Source: DATIJP01 sp964569185 (GTDB taxonomy: Bacteria > Chlamydiota > Chlamydiia > Chlamydiales > Rhabdochlamydiaceae). Taken from it: a stretch of 22,319 nucleotides of DNA. This document shows, piece by piece, positions 13,123 through 22,248 of this stretch; the first letter of the stretch is position 1, and each line of letters begins with the position of its first letter. The stretch covers positions 1-22,319 of the forward strand of contig CAZMTP010000025.1 of NCBI GenBank assembly GCA_964569185.1, given 5' to 3'. Position numbers and translations under genes: made by a program. Below the pieces are notes generated by a model. It was not told where the DNA came from. It was given only the letters and a program-made list of their open reading frames with translations, and did no database searches.

Positions 13123-15936
13123 GACGCCCTTCCAATGGTATGGCTTTGATTTTATATCGAGAAGCACCTGCCCATTTTGAATGATCTCGTCAATCAGATA
13201 CTGCTCTGCCTTCGATCCTATAAGCTGTTTTAATATCTGGAATGAGCCAGCATCTTCCGACGTGACTTCGATTGCGCGTAACTCTGCACTCCAATGGGTT
13301 AATTGAGGTAATTCTGCTTTAAGTGCAGCAAAGTTCATTTGATTTGTTAGAGTTTCAATCTGTAACTCTGCCTCTTGAATAGCTGCATCAAATGCTTGTT
13401 TAAATTTCGCAAAATCCTCTTCAGGTATTCGCGATAGCCATCTATTGAAAGAAGCTAAGTGTAAAAAAGATTGTAAAGTCTTTTTAAACTTATCAAATTC
13501 TGCTCCTGGAATATCTTTAATTGCACTATCTAGCATTCTAATACCGACCTCAATCTGTTCAATCGTCAAACCTTGTTGATCAAAGTCGCGACGCTTAGAT
13601 TTAAGGATGACTAAGGCTCTTTCAAACTTATTTTTTTGTGTGGCCCGTTTCCGAATTTCATTGATAGTAGTACTTAATTCTCTAGTTGCTTCTTCAAAAC
13701 TTTTTGCTAATGTATTGCTAAAAAACAGAAGGGGTTTTATTTTCTTTTCGCTGAATTTGAATGACAGTTGCGTGACTGTGCGTGTAAGCCCAAGCCAAGA
13801 TTCTTCTGCCTTTTTAAAATTTTCAGCACTGGTGTTTTGACACTCTTCGATAAATTTATTGGATGCTTTTCTTAGCTCTACTATTGCATCTGCAATTTCA
13901 TTATTAATCGCTTTAGATGGATCTAAAGCATGGTGGACCGATTCTTCCACGGCATAGGCTACTGTCATTTTGAAAGCATCAAGCAGCGTGGCCTCTACTA
14001 AATTGTTAGCTTCTTGAGAAATTTCTTGTGAAGATTTTTGCATTAATAAAGTTAAATTATCCAGAGCATACCAGACAAATTCAGCGAGAATTTTCTCTTG
14101 TAGAAAATATTGAATAAATTTCAATAGTTCTGTAGACGCTGTTGGTGAAATTCCTTGTGCAATCAGATCTGATGCAAAATATTTGACCGCTTCAGGGGAA
14201 ATTTTTCCATTGAGATACCGATGTAAAGAAACTGAACTGTTCATGACTTGGTGTAGTTGGATAGTTTTAAAAACTTGATTAATTAAACCTTGCATCAGAT
14301 TGTGATGGGATATAGAGTGGCTAACCGATACGGAAGCATGCCGTTTATTTACAGAAAATTCTCGATTAAATTCTTCTAATTTTTCTTTAATAAATTCATT
14401 GATTAGATGTTGGAAAGTGGTTCCTATTTCAAGCGCATTTTGAGTCATTTCATAGAGCGCTGGAAGTGTCCATTTTCTCAAAATGATCTGCACAATTTTC
14501 TTGATCAATCGGTTCGCTATCCAGTCAATGGGCAGGGTGCTAATATAAATCACGCCTGATAATCCCTTCTTAGCAGCACCAAATACAGCATCGATGATTC
14601 TGTAGTTTGTGTTAGGAAAGACAACATTTAAGATTTTTTCAAACGGCGCGCTGAGTGAAAAAACAGGAATATATCTTTCAATTAAAATACGGGCCAGTTC
14701 ATCAACGCGGGCTGCATTAATTTTTCCATTTAGATTGAATGTATCAAAATAGTTCTCAATATACTCTTCAATAGAGGTTTGTAAAACTGTGTGCGAGGCA
14801 TCTAAATTTGTCAGTTGTGATTCGAAAGTAGTTAAATGGGCCCTCAAAGGTTTAACCCCTAGAAAAAATAGATCTTCTACACGTGCATTGGGACTTTTGT
14901 TGAGAAAAGTGATAAGATCTTTTTCAACTTTTTTTACACTTTCACTAATATAAAATTCCAAAATAGGGGCTGTCAGATACAAATGGAAAAAAACCACTAT
15001 TCTTCTAAAAATAGACGTATGATTCCCAAACTGCATCTGAATTGCTTCACGAAATGTGATGTTTGAACGCTGTGCCAAGTCCCATAAAAGAGGAAAAAGT
15101 GTGGAGATCTCTTCTTCTGGGAAAATGATTTTTGCAAGCGCCATGTTTGCTGCCAATGTGCTAAAAAAAGCACATTTATCACGGATAGCATCAATGATCT
15201 TTGGCGGCACCTGGTTTTCAACTTCTGCAAGAATTGTTCTTTTTTGAAGCTCTGCTCGGAGCCTTCTTGATTCATCAATTTGTCGTCTAAGCTCACTTGA
15301 ATCAGGCCGCTCAGATAACCCTATGCTTTTCTTTACCCAATCCAGTGCATTCACTTTAAGAGCTTCTGTTGTCATTTGCACTAGCCCCATCTGCAATTCT
15401 CGGAAATGGGCAATGATTGAATATACTGCATTTAGTGTCTCTTCTTGAATGGGCTGGTTACGTACAAGGGCATCACATAATTGTTCAATTGCCTCCTTTT
15501 GCGGCCCTGTAAGAGTCGCAGGAGAATGATCTGCTTCCGCCGCTCCAGCAAGAATCTGTTCAAATTGGGCATTAAATTTTTGTAACTGCTCTACTAAATG
15601 AGCCTTTTGCAATGGAGAATAAAAACGATGCTCTTTTAAGTGAGATAATTCTTGGTATAAACTATCTAATGAAGGATTAGGTGTTTGCGTTGCTGACTTT
15701 TTAAGCGCTTGCAAAGCCTCTTGACCCGCATCACCCATTTGTCCTGCGAGTAAATGAAACGTTCGATTTGCAAAATTTAGTACCCCATTCCAAGCTGACT
15801 GAGCAGAATCGTGAATTGCTGTACGTACTCTTGCTGTAACTCCCGCCGCTCTTGCCGGTGCAGGAGCTGCCAAAGAGGAAACAGGAATAACTGGGCCGGG
15901 ATTTAAGTTGCTGTTATCAAATAACCCTAATGACAT
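13078..15936 (-). CDS. Large (952 residues) helical protein of unknown function; candidate secreted effector
   Basis: I recognise no known domain. The first ~45 residues are Pro/Ala/Ser-rich and low in charge (NPGPVIPVSSLAAPAPARAA), without a Sec signal peptide. Almost all the rest is predicted-helical, rich in Gln, Glu, Lys and Leu with heptad-like stretches, for example 215-240 and about 700-900. Two hydrophobic stretches (about 309-330 and 459-490) are amphipathic rather than clear membrane spans. Nothing repeats in tandem. It lies beside argS and near murA, where Chlamydiaceae carry the type III effector Tarp, but I see no sequence likeness to Tarp. No Shine-Dalgarno precedes the ATG. The C-terminus overlaps the convergent epmB gene. 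A type III substrate is an inference from N-terminal composition and position only. Confidence 0.8.
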   Translation of the reverse strand: MSLGLFDNSNLNPGPVIPVSSLAAPAPARAAGVTARVRTAIHDSAQSAWNGVLNFANRTFHLLAGQMGDAGQEALQALKKSATQTPNPSLDSLYQELSHLKEHRFYSPLQKAHLVEQLQKFNAQFEQILAGAAEADHSPATLTGPQKEAIEQLCDALVRNQPIQEETLNAVYSIIAHFRELQMGLVQMTTEALKVNALDWVKKSIGLSERPDSSELRRQIDESRRLRAELQKRTILAEVENQVPPKIIDAIRDKCAFFSTLAANMALAKIIFPEEEISTLFPLLWDLAQRSNITFREAIQMQFGNHTSIFRRIVVFFHLYLTAPILEFYISESVKKVEKDLITFLNKSPNARVEDLFFLGVKPLRAHLTTFESQLTNLDASHTVLQTSIEEYIENYFDTFNLNGKINAARVDELARILIERYIPVFSLSAPFEKILNVVFPNTNYRIIDAVFGAAKKGLSGVIYISTLPIDWIANRLIKKIVQIILRKWTLPALYEMTQNALEIGTTFQHLINEFIKEKLEEFNREFSVNKRHASVSVSHSISHHNLMQGLINQVFKTIQLHQVMNSSVSLHRYLNGKISPEAVKYFASDLIAQGISPTASTELLKFIQYFLQEKILAEFVWYALDNLTLLMQKSSQEISQEANNLVEATLLDAFKMTVAYAVEESVHHALDPSKAINNEIADAIVELRKASNKFIEECQNTSAENFKKAEESWLGLTRTVTQLSFKFSEKKIKPLLFFSNTLAKSFEEATRELSTTINEIRKRATQKNKFERALVILKSKRRDFDQQGLTIEQIEVGIRMLDSAIKDIPGAEFDKFKKTLQSFLHLASFNRWLSRIPEEDFAKFKQAFDAAIQEAELQIETLTNQMNFAALKAELPQLTHWSAELRAIEVTSEDAGSFQILKQLIGSKAEQYLIDEIIQNGQVLLDIKSKPYHWKGVLWQVIDAYLKKQQV

Positions 15937-16023
15937 AATAATCTATAATTTAATTACATAAATTCTAAACAGATTTGGGTTAATTTGCAATCTTATAAAA
16001 AGATATAAAAAATAATTTCTTTT

Positions 16024-17775
16024 TTACATCTTTTCTAAAGTCTTCAACCCTAGAATTTCCAGCCCTTTCTTTAGAATACGCCCCGCCGCTTCGCAAAGGA
16101 GCACCCGGCTCTCTTCAAGGTCTGACCCTTCAACGCGGCAATCGCGGAAAAAGGCGTGGAATTTCTCGGCCAGTTCGTAAAGATATTCACAGAGTTGATG
16201 CGGCAGAAGGTCATCGGCCACTCTTTCTAAGACCTCTCCAAAGCGTCTCACATGCAGCGCTAACTGAATTTCTGTAGGATGTGTCAGTTGAATCTGCGCT
16301 GTTTTGATCAGCTCTGAAATCTCTTTGCCGACTTTCCGTTTAATGCTTTGAATACGCACATAGGCATAGAGCAAAAAGGGTGCTGTATTGCCTTCGAAGC
16401 GGAGCATTCTTTCGTAGCTAAATACATAATCTTTGATCCGATGCGTCGATAGATCGGCATACTTAAGAGCGTCCACACCCAAAATCTGCGCCATCTGTTC
16501 AATCTCTTTCTCCGAGGCGTCGGGAAGTCTTTCTCTAAAGATCTCTTTGGCTTTATCGATCGCTTCTTGGATCAGATCGATCAGTTTTTCTGTTTCTCCC
16601 GAGCGTGTTTTAAATTTTGTTCCTTCAGAAGAGAGCACCAGTCCAAAAGGCACATGATCAAAGCGCACTTTTTTCGAATCTAAATAACCCGCTTTTTCTG
16701 CCGCTTGGGTGATCATTGAAAAGTGTAGCTTTTGGCCTGCATCGGTCAAGACAATGATCCGGTCCGCTTTTTCCACCTCGATACGGTGGCGCATCGCTGC
16801 CATATCGGTTGTGGCATAGTTGTAGCCGCCATCCGATTTTTGAATGATCAAAGGAAGCGGTTCCCCTTCTTTGGTTGTAAATCCTTCCAAAAAGAGACAC
16901 TTGGCTCCATTAGAAACAGTCACAAGCCCTTTTTTTTCTAAATCGGCCACTACTTTGGACAAAAATGGATTATAGAAAGATTCGCCTCGCTCATTAAGCT
17001 TCACATCGAGTAGATGATAAATTTCTGCAAAACCCTTGCGGGAGATATCGCAAATCATCTGCCACGCTTCCAAGGAGGCTTCATCTCCCCCTTGCAATAG
17101 CACCACTTGTGCTTGGGCACGCTTTTTAAACTCTGGATCTTCATCAAAGCGCTTTTTTGCTGCGCGATACCAGCCCATTAACTCATAGAGGCCGACCCTC
17201 TTTTTCCCTGTTAAAACTTCGGGTTCCTTTTTTTTTAAATAGGCAATGAGCATGCCAAATTGGGTTCCCCAATCGCCAATATGATTAAGACGCAGCACAT
17301 CATAGCCTAAAAATTCAAAGAGTCGGGCGATCGCATCTCCAATAATGGTAGAGCGCAAATGGCCCACATGGAGCTCTTTTGCAATATTGGGAGAAGAAAA
17401 CTCCACAATAATTCTCTGCGCTGCGGCAGGATAGGGTACTCCGAAATGGGCATCGGTTAAAAGTTGTTTGATCTCTTTCTCAAGAAAGGGAACAGACAAA
17501 GTGAAATTAATAAAACCAGGACCTGCAATTTCAATCTTTTCGAAAAGGCCATCTCCAAGCAAAGAGACAATCTGTTTGGCAATATCGTGTGGATTTTGAT
17601 TTAAAACTTTAGAGAGTTTTAGCGGATTATTGCACTGGTAATGACCAAATTGTGATTGCTTACTGGGAACCACCTCTGGCCTTAAAAGCTCTTGCTGGCC
17701 GGTCAGCTGCGCGCCAAATGCACTTTTGAGTGCCGTCCCGATCTTTTCTTCAAGCCTCTTTAATATCGTTTGCAC
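16024..17775 (-). CDS. argS: Arginyl-tRNA synthetase (GTG start)
   Basis: Class I synthetase that charges tRNA-Arg. Reading from the GTG at 17775 it has 583 residues, normal for the family. Marks: FGHYQCNNPLKLSK in the N-terminal additional domain, VEFSSPNIAKELHVGHLRST with the HVGH signature, LNHIGDWGTQFGML, and a degenerate KMSKS site (EGTKFKTRSGETEKL), as is usual for ArgRS. The DALR anticodon-binding domain follows (THRIKDYVFSYERMLRFEGN). The open frame runs 37 codons further upstream, but that part lies inside ldh and does not look like ArgRS. The GTG is two bases after the ldh stop, so the two genes are probably one transcript with coupled translation. The order argS next to murA recalls Chlamydiaceae. 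Confidence 0.95.
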   Translation of the reverse strand: MQTILKRLEEKIGTALKSAFGAQLTGQQELLRPEVVPSKQSQFGHYQCNNPLKLSKVLNQNPHDIAKQIVSLLGDGLFEKIEIAGPGFINFTLSVPFLEKEIKQLLTDAHFGVPYPAAAQRIIVEFSSPNIAKELHVGHLRSTIIGDAIARLFEFLGYDVLRLNHIGDWGTQFGMLIAYLKKKEPEVLTGKKRVGLYELMGWYRAAKKRFDEDPEFKKRAQAQVVLLQGGDEASLEAWQMICDISRKGFAEIYHLLDVKLNERGESFYNPFLSKVVADLEKKGLVTVSNGAKCLFLEGFTTKEGEPLPLIIQKSDGGYNYATTDMAAMRHRIEVEKADRIIVLTDAGQKLHFSMITQAAEKAGYLDSKKVRFDHVPFGLVLSSEGTKFKTRSGETEKLIDLIQEAIDKAKEIFRERLPDASEKEIEQMAQILGVDALKYADLSTHRIKDYVFSYERMLRFEGNTAPFLLYAYVRIQSIKRKVGKEISELIKTAQIQLTHPTEIQLALHVRRFGEVLERVADDLLPHQLCEYLYELAEKFHAFFRDCRVEGSDLEESRVLLCEAAGRILKKGLEILGLKTLEKM

Positions 17776-17777
17776 AA

Positions 17778-18893
17778 TTAATAGCTGATGTTTGCATGGT
17801 GTAGATGGACAGGTTCTGAGCGCTTCCCGATACCATATTTTAAACGGTATTCGGCAAGAGTCATCACAGCTTGTTGCGTCGAGCAATTATTTTTAGTTGC
17901 AATATCAAAAATGAGCATGAGCTGGTCATAAATTTTATCTACCCTATTTCTCGCTGCATGAGGATTATAGCCTTCTTCAAAAGTCTCGTGCGTCACGTTA
18001 ATCAGGCCCCCTGCATTGATCACAAAGTCTGGCGCATAAAGAATGCCCCTCCGCATCAGATGCACGCCATCATTATCTGTTAAAAGCTGGTTATTAGCGC
18101 AGCCTGCAACAGCGCGGCACCGTAGCTCTGGAATCGTTTTTGGATTAAGCGCTGCTCCAAGAGCACAAGGAGCAAATACATCACACTCCACTTTGTGAAT
18201 TTTATCTGGAGAGACCCATGTGGCATTGTAAAGCCTAGCGAGTCTTTCTACTTTCTCTTGATTGATATCGCTGATGATCAGCTTGGCACCGTGCCAAAAA
18301 AGAAGATGGGCCAATTTTTCGCCTACGCTTCCCACTCCTTGGATGGCAATGAGACGTCCCGCCACAGAATCTGACTGATAGATCTTTTTTAAAACAGCCT
18401 GAATCCCACGGAAAGTGCCCCAAGCCGTATAAGGACAAGGATCGCCGCTACTTTTTTCATTTGGGATCCCGACCAGATAAGGGGATACAGTGCTAATAAC
18501 ACGCAGGTCATCTAGAGTACAGCCCACATCTTCTGCAGCAATGTAAGCCCCTTTTAAAGTATTCAGGGCAGCACCAAAAGCTAAAAGCTGCTCTTCGGTA
18601 ATTTTCTTTTTAGGAGTCGAAATAATGACACTTTTTCCTCCGCCCCAAGCGCATTCTGCAATCGCAGACTTATAAGTCATTCCTTGAGAAAGCCGCAGTA
18701 CATCATTTAAGGCGTCCTGGAAGGTCGCGTAAGGGAAAATACGGGTGCCGCCAAGAGCAGGCCCAAGCAGGGTATTATGAATGGCAATAATGGCAATCAG
18801 CCCCGAAGCCTTATCAGTGACTTTAATCACCTTCTCATGGCTTTGGACCGGTATCTCTTCCCACAGCAGTGTGTCCGGTGTCGCTATTGTCAT
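17778..18893 (-). CDS. ldh: Leucine (Glu/Leu/Phe/Val family) dehydrogenase
   Basis: NAD-dependent oxidative deaminase of branched-chain amino acids; Chlamydiaceae have a homologue (CT773). From the ATG at 18893: GPALGGTRIFPY (44-55), the substrate and catalytic lysines in GMTYKSAIAECAWGGGKS (Lys75 and Lys87), AAEDVGCT (120-127) with Asp122, and the NAD-binding IQGVGSVG (184-191). The start is set by AAAGGAGGT at 18905-18897, three bases from the ATG; an earlier in-frame ATG at 18926 would sit upstream of this site and close to the -10 box. It is followed after two bases by argS. The length of 371 residues is normal. Confidence 0.9.
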   Translation of the reverse strand: MTIATPDTLLWEEIPVQSHEKVIKVTDKASGLIAIIAIHNTLLGPALGGTRIFPYATFQDALNDVLRLSQGMTYKSAIAECAWGGGKSVIISTPKKKITEEQLLAFGAALNTLKGAYIAAEDVGCTLDDLRVISTVSPYLVGIPNEKSSGDPCPYTAWGTFRGIQAVLKKIYQSDSVAGRLIAIQGVGSVGEKLAHLLFWHGAKLIISDINQEKVERLARLYNATWVSPDKIHKVECDVFAPCALGAALNPKTIPELRCRAVAGCANNQLLTDNDGVHLMRRGILYAPDFVINAGGLINVTHETFEEGYNPHAARNRVDKIYDQLMLIFDIATKNNCSTQQAVMTLAEYRLKYGIGKRSEPVHLHHANISY

Positions 18894-18896
18894 AAG

Positions 18897-18945
18897 ACCT
18901 CCTTTAAAGTAGGAAAAGCATAGCAATTTATAGGACGAAGATCAA
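18897..18945 (-). promoter_or_regulatory. Promoter and ribosome binding site of ldh-argS
   Basis: On the minus strand TTGATC (18945-18940) and TATGCT (18922-18917) stand 17 bases apart, each matching four of six bases of the sigma-70 (chlamydial sigma-66) consensus. Transcription would start about 10 bases after the -10 box, followed at once by the Shine-Dalgarno AAAGGAGGT (18905-18897). This gives a very short leader. Confidence 0.5.
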
Positions 18946-19054
18946 TCTGCATTTTTAAACATTAAAATATTAAGGATGAGATAACTTCTCTTGAACAATA
19001 TTAGTTATTTCCGCTACGCTCCTTCTCTAAATTAATAGACAGGACACTATTTTC

Positions 19055-19804
19055 ATGGCCAAAATTGTCATCAGCGAAGCTTTGCGCAAAGAATTAGAAA
19101 AATTTCTTCATAAAAATCGCAAGACCGATTTAGTCACCGCTTACCTCTACTTCCTTGAAAAGAAATATCAGGTTAAGCCTGTGCTTTTTGCGCGCGAGAA
19201 AATGATTTACCAGAGCTTAGATGGGCTGACCAAAAAACTGGAAGATCAAGGAAAACTTTGGCGCGAAACAGAAATTAAAATTCAATTTGGACAAGAAAGC
19301 GTCAATGAGCAGACCAAAAAAATTTATATCTGTCCCTTCACAGGTAAAGTTTTTGGAGACAATACACACCCAAATCCGCAAGATGCGATCTATGATTGGG
19401 TCTCTAAATGTCCTGAAAATACAGAGCGCATGGGCGGCCTAAAAGTAAAAAGATTTTTTGTTTCTGAAGACCCGGAAGTAATTAAAAATTATATTGTAAA
19501 ACGCAAAGAGCCCATTACAAAAATTGTTTACTCTTCAGTGATCACTGGAAAACTCTTCAATAGCAAAGCAAGCGTGATCGACGATTTTGTGAAAAACCAG
19601 ACCAAATCTCTAAATCTGATTGAAGTTCCAAGTCAAAATCGGTTCCAAATTGAAGAGCGCTTCTTACAGTTCATTCAAGAGCATTTAGATGAGAAACGAA
19701 TCTCTGAATTTGTGGAAGCGCTTTCAGAATTCAAAGAGTTTGCTTCTTACATTGAAGGATGGCTCGAAGAAGATAAAGAAATTTCTATCGATGAAGCCAC
19801 ATGA
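19055..19804 (+). CDS. Conserved chlamydial protein of the DUF2709 type (CT538-like)
   Basis: A 249-residue cytosolic protein with no signal peptide or membrane span. The centre has KIYICPFTGKVFGDNTHPNP (about residues 89-108) and a second similar unit KIVYSSVITGKLFNSK (about 155-170). These two 'xxTGKxF' stretches suggest an internal duplication. Cys93 and Cys128 are the only cysteines I noticed in the middle part. I place it in the family called DUF2709 because of this character and because CT538, CT537 (tsaE) and CT536 (dnaQ) lie together in C. trachomatis in the same arrangement as here. The function is unknown. It opens a run of tightly packed plus-strand genes; a weak AGGA lies about 10 bases before the ATG. 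Confidence 0.72.
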   Translation: MAKIVISEALRKELEKFLHKNRKTDLVTAYLYFLEKKYQVKPVLFAREKMIYQSLDGLTKKLEDQGKLWRETEIKIQFGQESVNEQTKKIYICPFTGKVFGDNTHPNPQDAIYDWVSKCPENTERMGGLKVKRFFVSEDPEVIKNYIVKRKEPITKIVYSSVITGKLFNSKASVIDDFVKNQTKSLNLIEVPSQNRFQIEERFLQFIQEHLDEKRISEFVEALSEFKEFASYIEGWLEEDKEISIDEAT

Positions 19805-19805
19805 C

Positions 19806-20213
19806 ATGTTTTCTTCTTCTCAAGAAGAGACACAGCAATTGGGACATAAGCTTGCCCAGCAACTTTCTCCCAATAGCGTCCTCGCAGTGCAAGGCGATTT
19901 AGGCGCAGGAAAAACAACGTTGATTAAGGGAATTGTTTCCTCTGTTTTAGGACTGGATCCCGCTCTTGTCAACAGCCCTACGTTCACTTATTTAAATATC
20001 TATCCAGGAGACCCTGTTTTTTACCATTTCGACCTCTATCGCATTCAGAACGAAAACGATTTTTTTAAGCTAGGATTTCTTGACTACTTGGACGCAGGAG
20101 GGATCTGTTGTATCGAATGGCCTGAAAGAATTCGGTCTATTTTGCCTGAGAAAACTCTCTGGATCCAGTTGGCCTATCACGACGCTACAAAGAGGGTGCT
20201 CAAATGGGTTTAA
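19806..20213 (+). CDS. tsaE: tRNA threonylcarbamoyladenosine biosynthesis ATPase TsaE
   Basis: Small P-loop ATPase that works with TsaB and TsaD to place t6A at position 37 of ANN-decoding tRNAs. The Walker A motif is GDLGAGKTT (30-38), followed by SPTFTYLNIY and the family-typical FDLYRI, then a late CIEWPER, all standard for TsaE (YjeE). From the ATG at 19806 the protein has 135 residues, usual for the family. That start lies one base after the stop of the DUF2709 gene; an upstream in-frame ATG at 19791 overlapping that gene is also possible. The 3' end overlaps the next gene by 10 bases, so translation is probably coupled. Confidence 0.92.
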   Translation: MFSSSQEETQQLGHKLAQQLSPNSVLAVQGDLGAGKTTLIKGIVSSVLGLDPALVNSPTFTYLNIYPGDPVFYHFDLYRIQNENDFFKLGFLDYLDAGGICCIEWPERIRSILPEKTLWIQLAYHDATKRVLKWV

Positions 20214-20953
20214 TCGAAGAAGAGGTATTTGTCTGTTTAGATTGTGAAACCACCGGTTTAGACCCCGATCAGGATCGAATCATTGAAGTGGCTATTGCGA
20301 AATTCACTTTCAATGACATTCTAGAAACTTATGAGACACTGATCGATCCAGGGTGCCCCATCTCCACAGCTTCGATAGAGATCCATCATATTTCAGATAC
20401 GATGGTACAAGGAAAACCGAAAATTGCAAGCGTATTACCCACTCTTTTTAAAATCATCGACAAACATATTCTCATTGGACATGGAATTAATTTAGACATT
20501 GCATTTCTTTGCAGTGAGGCAAAAAGACATCAGGTCCCCTGCACTCTTGAAGCCGCCCCTTACATAGATACACTGCGGATGGCGCGCCTCTATGGAGAAA
20601 GCCCTGTTAATTCTTTAGAAAAGCTCCGGCAACACTTTAATATAGCGGAAGAGGGGGCCCATCGCGCGATGAGCGATGTGATTGTGAATATCGAAGTGTT
20701 CAAATATCTGGCTACCCAGTTTAAAACGACACAGCAGCTTTTGCAACGCCTGGAACGGCCCATCCAATTAAAAGCGATGCCTCTGGGCAAACATAAAGGA
20801 AGGCCGCTTTCAGAAATTCCATCAGAATATCTGCAATGGGCGGCCAATAAAGATTTCGATCAAGACCTTCTTTACTCTATTAAAACAGAACTTAAAAGAA
20901 GAAAAACAGGCCCTCAGTTTAAACAAGCAGGCAACCCCTTCAATGTCCTATGA
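20204..20953 (+). CDS. dnaQ: DEDDh 3'-5' exonuclease (DNA polymerase III epsilon / DnaQ-like) with C-terminal DUF3820
   Basis: Residues 8-170 form a DnaQ-type exonuclease: CLDCETTGLD with Asp13 and Glu15 (Exo I), GHGINLDIAF with Asp98 (Exo II), and AHRAMSDV with His153 and Asp158 (Exo III, DEDDh). The last ~55 residues, MPLGKHKGRPLSEIPSEYLQ onward, are a DUF3820-like module found on exodeoxyribonuclease X and related enzymes. The protein may be the proofreading subunit or a repair exonuclease; Chlamydiaceae carry more than one DnaQ-like protein. It lies between tsaE (10-base overlap) and pgk (4-base overlap), as CT536 lies beside CT537. Confidence 0.88.
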   Translation: MGLIEEEVFVCLDCETTGLDPDQDRIIEVAIAKFTFNDILETYETLIDPGCPISTASIEIHHISDTMVQGKPKIASVLPTLFKIIDKHILIGHGINLDIAFLCSEAKRHQVPCTLEAAPYIDTLRMARLYGESPVNSLEKLRQHFNIAEEGAHRAMSDVIVNIEVFKYLATQFKTTQQLLQRLERPIQLKAMPLGKHKGRPLSEIPSEYLQWAANKDFDQDLLYSIKTELKRRKTGPQFKQAGNPFNVL

Positions 20954-22149
20954 AAAAACTCACCCTAAATGCACTCCCGGTCAAAGGAAAAAAAGTGCTG
21001 GTCCGCGTCGATTTTAACGTACCGCAAAATAAAGATGGATCGATCTCTGATGATACGCGGATCCAAGCCTCTCTTCCCACCATTCAATATATTTTGAAAG
21101 AGGGAGGAAGTGTCATTTTGATGAGCCATTTAGGACGACCAGAAGGAAAAAAAGAGCTGAAATATTCATTGGCGCCCTGCGCAAAACGGCTCTCAGAACT
21201 TTTAAAAAAACCGGTGCTTTTTGCTCCCGATTGCATTGGGAGTGAAGTGAAAAAAATGGCCCATGCCTTACAACCGGGACAACTGCTCTTGCTTGAAAAT
21301 CTGCGTTTTCATGCGGCAGAAGAAAAGCCAGAAAAAGATCCTTCGTTTGCAAAACAGCTTGCGGCGTTAGGCGCTATCTATGTGAATGATGCTTTTGGGA
21401 CTGCCCATCGTGCCCACTCCTCCACTGCCACCATCACAAAATATTTCCCTAAAACAGCAGCAGCAGGATTTTTACTCCAAAAAGAGATCGATTTTTTAGG
21501 TTCTGCCTTTACCCATCCCAAACATCCTTTCTATGCCTTGATTGGCGGCGCTAAAATTTCGACAAAAATTGGCGTGCTAGAATCGCTGCTCACTAAAGTG
21601 GATGCTCTTTTTATTGGTGGAGCCATGGCCTACACTTTTTTGAAAGCGCAAGGGATTTCGATTGGAGATTCTCTGCATGAAGACGATGCCATGGAAAAAG
21701 CAGCCCATTTTTTAAAAAAGGCTGCGGCAAAAAAAATCGCTGTCTATCTTCCTCTAGATTTTGTGGTGGCTAATCGCTTCTCCAATGATGCCGAGTCAAA
21801 AATCGTTTCTATTAAAGAGGGTATTCCCAAAGGGTGGCAGGGCATGGATATTGGGCCCAAAACAGTAAAAGAGTGGACTCATGAAGTGCAAAAAGCGGCA
21901 ATGGTCTTCTGGAATGGCCCTGTCGGTGTATTTGAATTTTCCCATTTTGCTAAAGGGACCAATGAAATGGCTAAAGCCTTAGCAGATCTTAAAGCAACAA
22001 CGATTGTTGGTGGGGGCGATTCGGTTGCCGCAATCAGCCATTTGGGGTTACAAGATCGTTTCACCCATGTCTCCACAGGCGGGGGTGCTACTCTAGAATA
22101 TATTGAGTTTGGCCACTTACCGGGAATCGATGCACTCACAAATATTTAA
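20950..22149 (+). CDS. pgk: Phosphoglycerate kinase
   Basis: Glycolytic kinase moving the phosphate of 1,3-bisphosphoglycerate to ADP. Marks: VRVDFNVP (18-25), Arg36 in DDTRIQASLPT, SHLGRP (59-64), LLLENLRFH (113-121), YVNDAFGTAHRAHSS (144-158), GGAKISTKIGVL (199-210), WNGPVGVFEF, and the nucleotide-binding VGGGDSVAA near the C-terminus. At 399 residues it is full length with all family motifs. The start overlaps the stop of the exonuclease gene (ATGA at 20950-20953), so it is the last gene of the DUF2709-tsaE-dnaQ run or has an internal promoter. An AT-only palindrome follows. Confidence 0.97.
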   Translation: MKKLTLNALPVKGKKVLVRVDFNVPQNKDGSISDDTRIQASLPTIQYILKEGGSVILMSHLGRPEGKKELKYSLAPCAKRLSELLKKPVLFAPDCIGSEVKKMAHALQPGQLLLLENLRFHAAEEKPEKDPSFAKQLAALGAIYVNDAFGTAHRAHSSTATITKYFPKTAAAGFLLQKEIDFLGSAFTHPKHPFYALIGGAKISTKIGVLESLLTKVDALFIGGAMAYTFLKAQGISIGDSLHEDDAMEKAAHFLKKAAAKKIAVYLPLDFVVANRFSNDAESKIVSIKEGIPKGWQGMDIGPKTVKEWTHEVQKAAMVFWNGPVGVFEFSHFAKGTNEMAKALADLKATTIVGGGDSVAAISHLGLQDRFTHVSTGGGATLEYIEFGHLPGIDALTNI

Positions 22150-22166
22150 AATTAAAATTTTAATTT
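22149..22166 (+). terminator. AT-only palindrome after pgk
   Basis: AAATTAAAA and TTTTAATTT form a perfect 18-base palindrome beginning on the last base of the pgk stop codon. A hairpin would lose the central pairs and have no GC, so it is at best a weak terminator. Confidence 0.3.
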
Positions 22167-22172
22167 ATAGTG

Positions 22173-22201
22173 TTGACACCTTTGCCTTTCCCCTTTATCT
22201 T
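22173..22201 (+). promoter_or_regulatory. Promoter of the nucleotide translocase gene
   Basis: A consensus -35 box TTGACA (22173-22178) is followed after 17 bases by TATCTT (22196-22201), four of six bases of the -10 consensus. The ATG at 22249 lies 48 bases downstream, so a leader of about 40 bases is expected. This is the best promoter match I found in the window. Confidence 0.6.
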
Positions 22202-22248
22202 ATGTTCTTTTTCTGCTAGAATGTAAAACATCTTATTCAAAGATACAT

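Noticed and set aside
17776..17886. 37-codon N-terminal extension of ArgS
   Set aside because: It lies wholly inside ldh, is not ArgRS-like, and the GTG two bases after the ldh stop gives the normal family length.
18894..18926. Upstream start of ldh at 18926
   Set aside because: It would put the strong Shine-Dalgarno inside the gene and lies at the predicted -10 box; the ATG at 18893 is far better placed.
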